Shown one piece after another: positions 25,029 to 33,800 of a stretch of DNA of 64,000 bases. Numbering within the stretch: position 1 is the stretch's first letter; the number at the start of each line of letters is the position of its first letter. The notes under the pieces are model-generated. The model had not been told where the DNA came from. It saw nothing but the letters and a program-made list of their open reading frames with translations, and made no database searches. The position numbers and the translations under genes are program-made. The stretch is taken from positions 72,335,106 to 72,399,105 of the forward strand of contig CM054134.1 in the NCBI GenBank assembly GCA_028751875.1, written 5' to 3'. Origin of the DNA: Rapana venosa (Eukaryota > Mollusca > Gastropoda > Neogastropoda > Muricidae).

Positions 25029-25890
25029 CATGTTTACACACTCATTCAAACACACATGCATGTAAACATTTGCACGTGCATGCACACACACACACACAAG
25101 TACATGCACACACATAAACACTGACTCACATTTTCAAAATCATACATACTTATTCAGAATTTCATGTTTTCTTTTAGGCTTGGACGATTCCCGAGTGTTG
25201 TTGGCAGAGCTGTGTCTGGTGCATCTCCAAACCGTTTGGCGATCATTGCGGCCGTCATCGTTCTTGCTATTGGGGTGCTGCTGACGGTGACCTTAGTGCC
25301 AACCAGCTTTGTGTACGTGGAATACTATGAAGTAAGCATTTCAAGGTCTTCCTTTATATTCTGTGCGTCACTTGTATGTTTTTATGTGGTTATGAGCCTG
25401 TCTGAAACTGTTAGATAATTGTCAGGATGATAGGATTAGGGCTTTTACTAGTAAATGTCAAACATTATTGTAATATGTGTATTATTATGTAGTATTTACA
25501 ACAGTTACGGCATTTTTTTTTTGGGGGGGGGGGGTTGGTGGTTTGGTTGTGTCTTTCAGATGGGTAGGTCAGCCTTTGTAATGAAGGCTGGTGTACGCTG
25601 CAGGTCCTCTTAGTCTCCATAGAGCTGCTTGGCCACTGGGGTGGTGGGGTCAGGCCAGATCCTCTTTGTGGAGTGCCTCATGTAGCGGGCAGGACTGCAG
25701 CACGTGTTCTGTTGTCTAGCTGTCAGTCTTGCAAGGGCTTTGCTCTGTGTGGTTTGTGTGGAGTTTTGTGTAGCCTACATATCGTAGTTTAGGCAGCTCT
25801 GGACTGTCCAGAGTCTGAATATGTACAGACCTGTCCCATCATCATGTCACCAGGTAGTAGAGCCCTGTTTTGAGGTTTAAGACACAAGTT

Positions 25891-25965
<75 letters not shown>

Positions 25966-27816
25966 CTATAGTACAGAGCCAATTTTGTAAAAAAAAATTC
26001 TCCTGTCTGTATGTGTACTTCTAACTGTATGAGAATGGCTTTTTTCTCCTGTTGCCATGCTTGTATTTTTGTTGGTTTTTGTTGGGGGGGTTTTGGGGGG
26101 GAGATTTTCTTTTCAGTGTGTACTTGCAACATTTTGCACTGGGCGTATTACCTCATTTGAGACTTGCACCAACACTCATGAACTAGGGATTCCCTACTCT
26201 GTAGGTTGTGCATTACTTTTAGACACTAATGCACTGACTATACTCTTTTCTGCCTTAGTTTTGTGATCTTTTCAAGGGGTGGCGAGAGAGAGGATCATAT
26301 CCACAGATTTTATAGAGCTTACCCTATGCACAGCATATGGAAGTGTCACTCATGGAGTTCTTTTCATGATCACCAGTTTTGATGTGTTGTGTGTGTGTGC
26401 ACTTGCATGTGTCTGTGTGCATGCACACACGTATGTGTGTATGTACATGTGTGTGTGCACTTCCATGTGTCTGTGTGCACACACACACATATGTGTGTAT
26501 GTACATGTGTGTGTGTGCATGACTGTGTTCATGTGTGTGTGTGTGTGTGTGTGCATGTGTGAGTTTGTGTGAGTACATGCATGTGTGTGTTTATGTGTGT
26601 TCATACATGCATGTACATGTGTGTGTGTGTGTGTTTCAGCTTGCCTTGGCCAAGAGCCGGGTGACGGGCAAGGTGAACAGGGAAGACGTGTATTACCCAG
26701 GGTGCCACCTGCTCACTCCCGATACAGAGCTGGTTCGTTTTAAAGGCACGGCCCATTTTGTGGAGCGGAGCGTTGAAATCGTCACTTCAGACAGGCTGTC
26801 CTTTGATCTGGGAATTTCTCTCCAGTATTTCATCAAGTGAGCAATCTCTTCAATATCTGATCAAGTAAATATGTCTGAAAATTTAATTTGATTCGATTGT
26901 ACTTTGAGGTATTTTCTGTATGTGTGTGCGTGTGTGTGTATGTGTGTGTGAGTTCTGTGTGTGTTCTGTGTGTGTTATGTGTGTGTGTATGTGTCTATTA
27001 ATATATTCTCTGTGTGTGTGTATTCTCTGTGTGTGTTCTGTATATGTGTGTGTGTGTGTATTCACACACATATATATTGTTCATGCATGCGTATTTAGTG
27101 TGCTGGGATATCCTTGTGTCTGTGTATATATCTGTAACTGGATCGAAAACGGAAAAAGAGAACCCAACATAAGTATTTACAACCCTTGAAGACAAACCAA
27201 ATGAGAATAGGAAGTATGTGCCAGTATTTCTTTGGTTGTCTACAAACAACTTTTGATTTACTGTTTATGTTCATAACAAAAGCAAAATCAAGTCTTTAGC
27301 TTTGGGGTTTATTGTGTTTTGTTTTGTTTTGTCTTTTGTTTTTGAGCAGCCATGAAATTTAAAGATTGTATGTTAAGTAGTTAAGAAATTCCAAGTGGTT
27401 AAAATATTCAAGTCCTATTGCATGAACAAGAAACAAACATCCTATTGCATGAACAACAAACAAACAAACAAAAATCAAAAGAAGTTAAAGAAAAACACTT
27501 ATTTGTGTAGATAATATAACAGCGGATGTACATGTTGACAAGCTTAGAGACATGCCCATGCACACACATTACATTGCACCATGCTAACACAACATGCACA
27601 TGTACATACACACACACGTACAACCACACATGCATGCATGCATGCATGCGCGCACATGCACACACACACACATGCACGCACACATGCACGTACACACACA
27701 CACATGCTCACATAAACACACACAACATAACACACTCTCTCACTCACTCACTCACACACACACGTATCTCCCTCTCTCTCACTCACTCACTCACACACAC
27801 ATGTATCTCTCTCTCT

Positions 27817-27847
<31 letters not shown>

Positions 27848-30800
27848 ACACTTTCTCTCTCACTTACATGATGTTGATGACCTCAGGTTCCTATGCCCAT
27901 TATGTAAGCAAGCATTGGGGGATGAAGTACATTTTGTGTTGTGCTGTCCAGTGTTAGAGGATGTTTGGCAGAATTACATACCCGTAAAATAAAGTAGCCT
28001 AATTTATTTAGACTCTGTTTACTCCTGGGATCAAGACATCCTGAGGTTGTGTGTAGCCTCACTTAAGTACATTAATAATGTACTTAAGTGTAAAGCTTTC
28101 AGAGCAAGAGACGTATTTTAAGTAATATTTTTGTAATTGACTTTTTTTGTGTTATGCAATAACATTTTGTTGTTGCTGTTGCTTTCTTCCCCCCACCAAA
28201 ATACTAAGCAGTTCGGCAGTGCCCTTAATGTATGGGCCAATGGCCTTTTAGTGAAAAAAATAATTTGAGTTCTCTCTGTCTCTAATTGTCTGTCTTTCTG
28301 TCTGTCTGTCTGTCAGTCTCTCTCTATCTATCTCTCTGTGTTTCTCACCCATTAACCTACTACCCTCTTACTTGACTGGTGGCGTGTTGTGTCTGTCAGG
28401 CCTAGGGAGCTGGGTCAGCTGTTCACGGAATACGCACACAACTATGAGCCGGTGGTGGACGCCATGATTGGCAGCACCCTGCAGAACACTGCTGTCGTTT
28501 TCAGTCTGGACAGCTTCCGGCTGAATCGTTCTCACGTGGAGAACACTCTCCGACAGGCTGTGTCCTTGAGGCTGTCTGGTCAGTACTCCTCTCCCAGTCT
28601 CTGCAATGGTCACGTGTTTTATTTTTCTGACAGGCTGTGTCCTTGAGGCTGTCTGGTATGTACTCCTCTCCCAGGCTCTGTAATGGTCACGTGTTTTATT
28701 TTTCTGTCAGGCTGTGTCCTTGAGGCTGTCTGGTCAGTACTCCTCTCCCAGTCTCTGTAATGGTCACGTTTTTTTAGTATCCATGTAGTGGACATTGTAG
28801 CTTTCTTTCTTTCTTTATTCTTTTGTTTGAGGATAATGGAATAAGTATTCATGTACTTTTTTTCATCCAGTCCCTGTGTATATGCATTTTCGTAAATTTT
28901 GTCATCTGTTCCCACTGGCACACAATGGCTTACTCTTCCAAAAAGCAGAACAGGTTTTAACATGTGCGCTGAGTGGTTAAGACTGTTTGACTTCGATCAT
29001 GTGCATCTTGTAAGTTGTGGGTTTCAATCTCAGCAGTGGGTGTGGGGTGAATTAAGGGTGGGGATTTTAATGCTCTCCCAGGTTGACTTAAAGAGTAAAC
29101 CTTGTCAGTGCTTAAATTCCCTTTGTGCATGTATTCATACAGAAGCTCAGATATGCGTGATAAAGATCCCATAATTCATGTCAGTGTTCAGTGGGGTATG
29201 GAAATATGTATATTCCCAGCAATAATCCTGTGCGAAAAAGGAGGTGTGCTGAAGTCGGAATGTGTCGGCTGAAGCTAGCAGGCAGATCCCCTGCAGAATT
29301 ACAAATACAGGAGACAATCAGGCACTATGCATCGCACCCAATAAGGGAACAGAGAGAGATAAACAGATTATTGATGGTTCCCATTTGTATGGGTAGCAAG
29401 AAGGAAGGTGGCAGGATGGTTTAGACGTTCACCTGCTAACATGTAAACCATGAGGTTCTGGGTTCGATTCCAGGCCTTACCCTTTCTTCCCAGTTTCACA
29501 GAAAAATTGAACTGAATGTCAAGTCTTTTGGAGGAGACTCTAAAACAGTCGGACCCATATGCTTACAGATTTGTGCAAGTCAAAAGAACCCACAACAATT
29601 GAAATCAAAAAGGGCAGGGAGGTACTGCTTGACTGTCCCAGCAAAATTGGTAGATTCAATTCCCAACTGTGTTCCTGAAGTGGGAATGTGGTTACTTTAA
29701 TTTTGGGGAGGGGGGTTGTCAAATACACAAAAATCTCATCATTGATGAACCTGGGAGCTGTAGGTGAGGACAAAATGAGGAGGGAAAATTAAGAAATAAA
29801 TGGGTGGTGCTGCTATTGTGTTGACTTAGTCTCCCCTGAGAGAGCAAGCCCAAATTTTACTGGGAGAAATTTGCTGCTACTGAAAGTAGGGTACAAGGCC
29901 ATACAGTACCATTTTGTCAGTGGTAACTTTACAGATTTTGTGTATGAGGTGTGGGGTGGGGGAGTGTAGAAGATTGTAAAACTGGAAGTAGCCTATGTGT
30001 TTAATATGTTACCAAAGGTACATTTACATTTTCTATAATTATACTGATTGGATTCATCTTTATCTTTTAGCAGTTTTTATCTGCAGTCTTCCCATGATAC
30101 AACTTTTGCTGTCTTTGAATTGTCAGAAATAGGTGAACATTTTGTTTGAAACTTTTTTCAGCTTTTTTTTAAATAAATAGGAAGTCATGTGTACTTGTCT
30201 AAATATATCAACAGCTTTTTCTGTAAAAGTGTTAATGAAGGGTTTAAGATAGGACTACTTACTTGGATGAAAGAGGAAACAGACCAGAAATAATGCCCTT
30301 TTAAGCTGTTTGCTGAAAATGTTTTTCTCTGGAAAGGTACTTGTACTTTTAATATCGTGGCAAGTTGGTGGGGAATGGTCACAGGTAAAGAGTGTGTGTG
30401 GGGGGGGGGGGGGGGGGGATGATGGGAAGATTTTGATTTAAAATCTACCTGAAAGAAAACAAGTGACTTTTGGAATGTGTTTGTATGTTTGCTTTTAAAT
30501 TTCGTTCTTATGATGAAATTTCCACAGGCAACTGCTGCCCAAGCTGCTGTCCCTATAAGTGCAGTGGCAGCGTGGACTGTCGCTCATGTCGGCTTGCTGG
30601 ACGGGGGTGTTCGCAGGGCATTCATATGGAGATGAAGTTTTTCCAGATGGGGGCGTTGGACATCCCCAGAGAAGTTACAGAGCGTTTTCTTCGCAAGACT
30701 GTCCTACTGGTGAGTTGTCTGCCGACCCAAATAAGGTTTTGTCATCTTTTTCATTGACAGTGTTATGACAAACAGACGGGATTTTTATAAGGGGTCAAAG

Positions 30801-33800
30801 AGTTGATAATTGTTTTATGGTGGTTGGTTTTTTTTACCCCCTGCCCCATCATCTATAATATTCCTGTCCTGCCCTGTTGTTCCTGCACTGCTCATTTCCC
30901 ATCTCTCCACCCCACTCATACCTAGGTGTGTCATGTTGTATACCCAGGATCAGAAGTCCAGAGGGAGCTTATCAATGTTAGCCCACCATGTGGCCACCAA
31001 CCAGAAGAGCCCTGCACTACTGCTTGGTCACTTAAGTAGCATTCAGTGGTGCCCCTTCTCAGCAAATATACTCTCAAGGCACCACCCAGTAAGCCTTCGT
31101 ACTGACAACAATGATAGCTTAGTTGCCAAGCCAGACTGAGTGAGACACCCCACCTGGTGGGGTAGTGACCATCCCATCCCTCCAGTGAGTTCCTCCCATG
31201 AACTTCTGACCCAAAGGCTTTGACACCAACTCATCACAGGCACAGGCATGACTGAAAAACTGAAACTGAGGCCATTATGAGACCACAGAGCAACAGGAGC
31301 CACCAAGTCAGAGACTTTTTTTTTTCTAATGCATAGTGGTCAATGGCGATGAGGATAATGTGATGAGAATGCTTTAGAAATACACCAGCTTTGAGACTAC
31401 TTGTCAGGGCTGTACTTTATGCTTCCTAGGTTTGAGACTACTTGACAGGGCTGTACTTTATGCTTCCTAGCTTTGAGACTACTTGACAGGGCTGCACTTT
31501 TATGCTTCCTAGCTTTGAGACTACTTGACAGGGCTGTACTTTTATACTTCATAGCTTTTGACAGGACTGTATTTTATGCTTCCTAGCTTTGAGACTTCTT
31601 GACAGGGCTGTACTTTCTGCTTCCTAGCTTTGAGACTGCTATATAGAGCTGTACTTTATGCTTCCTAGGTTTGAGACTACTTGACAGGGCTGTACTTTAT
31701 GCTTTCTAGCTTTGAGACTACTTGACAGGGCTGTACTTTTATGCTTCATAGCTTTGAGACTACTTGACAGGGCTGTACTTTTATGCTTCATAGCTTTGAG
31801 ACTACTTAACAGGGCTGTACTTTATGCTTCCTAGCTTTGAGACTACTTGACAGGGCTGTACTTTATGCTTCCTAGCTTTGAGACTGCTATATAGAGCTGT
31901 ACTTTATGCTTCCTAGCTTTGAGACTACTTGACAGGGCTGCACTTTTATGCTTCATAGCTTTTGACAGGACTGTACTTTATGCTTCCTAGCTTTGAGACT
32001 GCTATATAGAGCTGTACTTTATGCTTCCTAGCTTTGAGACTGCTATATAGAGCTGTACTTTATGCTTCCTAGCTTTGAGACTACTTGACAGGGCTGTACT
32101 TTTATGCTTCATAGCTTTTGACAGGACTGTACTTTATGCTTCCTAGCTTTGAGACTGCTATATAGAGCTGTACTTTATGCTTCCTAGCTTTGAGACTGCT
32201 ATATAGAGCTGTACTTTATGCTTCCTACCTTTGAGACTACTTGACAGGGCTGTACTTTTATGCTTCATAGCTTTTGACAGGACTGTACTTTATGCTTCCT
32301 AGCTTTGAGACTGCTATATAGAGCTGTACTTTATGCTTCCTACCTTTGAGACTGCTATATAGAGCTGTACTTTATGCTTCCTACCTTTGAGACTACTTGA
32401 CAGGGCTGTACTTTTATGCTTCATAGCTTTTGACAGGACTGTACTTTATGCTTCCTAGCTTTGAGACTGCTATATAGAGCTGTACTTTATGCTTCCTAGC
32501 TTTGAGACTGCTATAAAGAGCTGTACTTTATGCTTCCTACCTTTGAGACTGCTATATAGGGCTGTACTTTATGCTTCCTAGCATTGAGACTGCTATATAG
32601 GGCTGTACTTTATGCTTCCTAGCATTGAGACTGCTATATAGAGCTGTACTTTATGCTTCCTAGCTTTGAGACTGCTATAAAGAGCTGTACTTTATGCTTC
32701 CTACCTTTGAGACTGCTATATAGGGCTGTACTTTATGCTTCCTAGCATTGAGACTGCTATATAGGGCTGTACTTTATGCTTCCTAGCATTGAGACTGCTA
32801 TATAGGGCTGTACTTTATGCTTCCTAGCATTGAGACTGCTATATAGAGCTGTACTTTATGCTTCCTAGCTTTGCGGCTGCTATATAGAGCTGTACTTTAT
32901 GTTTCCTAGCTTTGAGGCTGCTAAATAGAGCTGTACTTTATGCTTCCTAGCTTTGAGACTGAAGGACAGGGTTGTGCTTCATGCTTCCCATCATAAAATG
33001 TCCCGCCTTCAACAAAGTCTGAGAAGTACAGATTCATAGAGATACAGCAACACTCCCACAATTTCATCCGTAAAGTTGATAATGCTTGAAGGTGTAGTGC
33101 CAGTCCTCCCAGTGAGTCCGTAGCAAACTCACTTTGGGGTAAGGGCTGGCTGAAGTCCAGATAAATAGTACTACTCCTATGGGATTCAAACTCACAACCT
33201 TCCAGCCCTGAATACAAGGTATGTCTGGGTGGTGGCTCGAATCCATGCCATCAAATCATGAGCTCACTGCTTTAACCACTAGGCTATCCCACCCAGTGTG
33301 TTTTGAGATTGGGAGGAACACTCGGTATCACAGCATTTTTTGTTTGTGCAGATTGAAGCAGAGAGGGAACTGTTTTATCAGAAGCATGCGGTGGTGACGA
33401 AGGTATCACAGCAAATGCAAAAAGACATCCTCAACAAAGGTATGTGCCCTCTGGTACTAGTTGTCTTGCTATTCATTCTCTTTTAAAATGAAAAATGTGT
33501 GCATTTGTGTGTGTGTATATGTGTATGTGCCCGCGTACGTGCGCATGTGTGTGTGTATACATATGCTAGCAAGCGTATTTGTGTGTATATGTGCATATGT
33601 ATGTGTGTGTTTATGTGTATGCATATAAGGCTGTACATCCATGCATGTGTGTATGCATGCATATTTGCTCATTTTAACACATATGCTCATGCATACATGT
33701 GTGTTCATTTGATCAGCATCAAGTGGTCAAACAGTCTGACAACAACACTTCAGCTAAATTTTATTATAGTGTGCTGTGTAAATTTTATCATCTGTTTACT

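Noticed and set aside
31376..32985. A CRISPR-like array, suggested by regular repeats
   Set aside because: The units are contiguous diverged tandem repeats with no unique spacers, in an intron of an animal gene.
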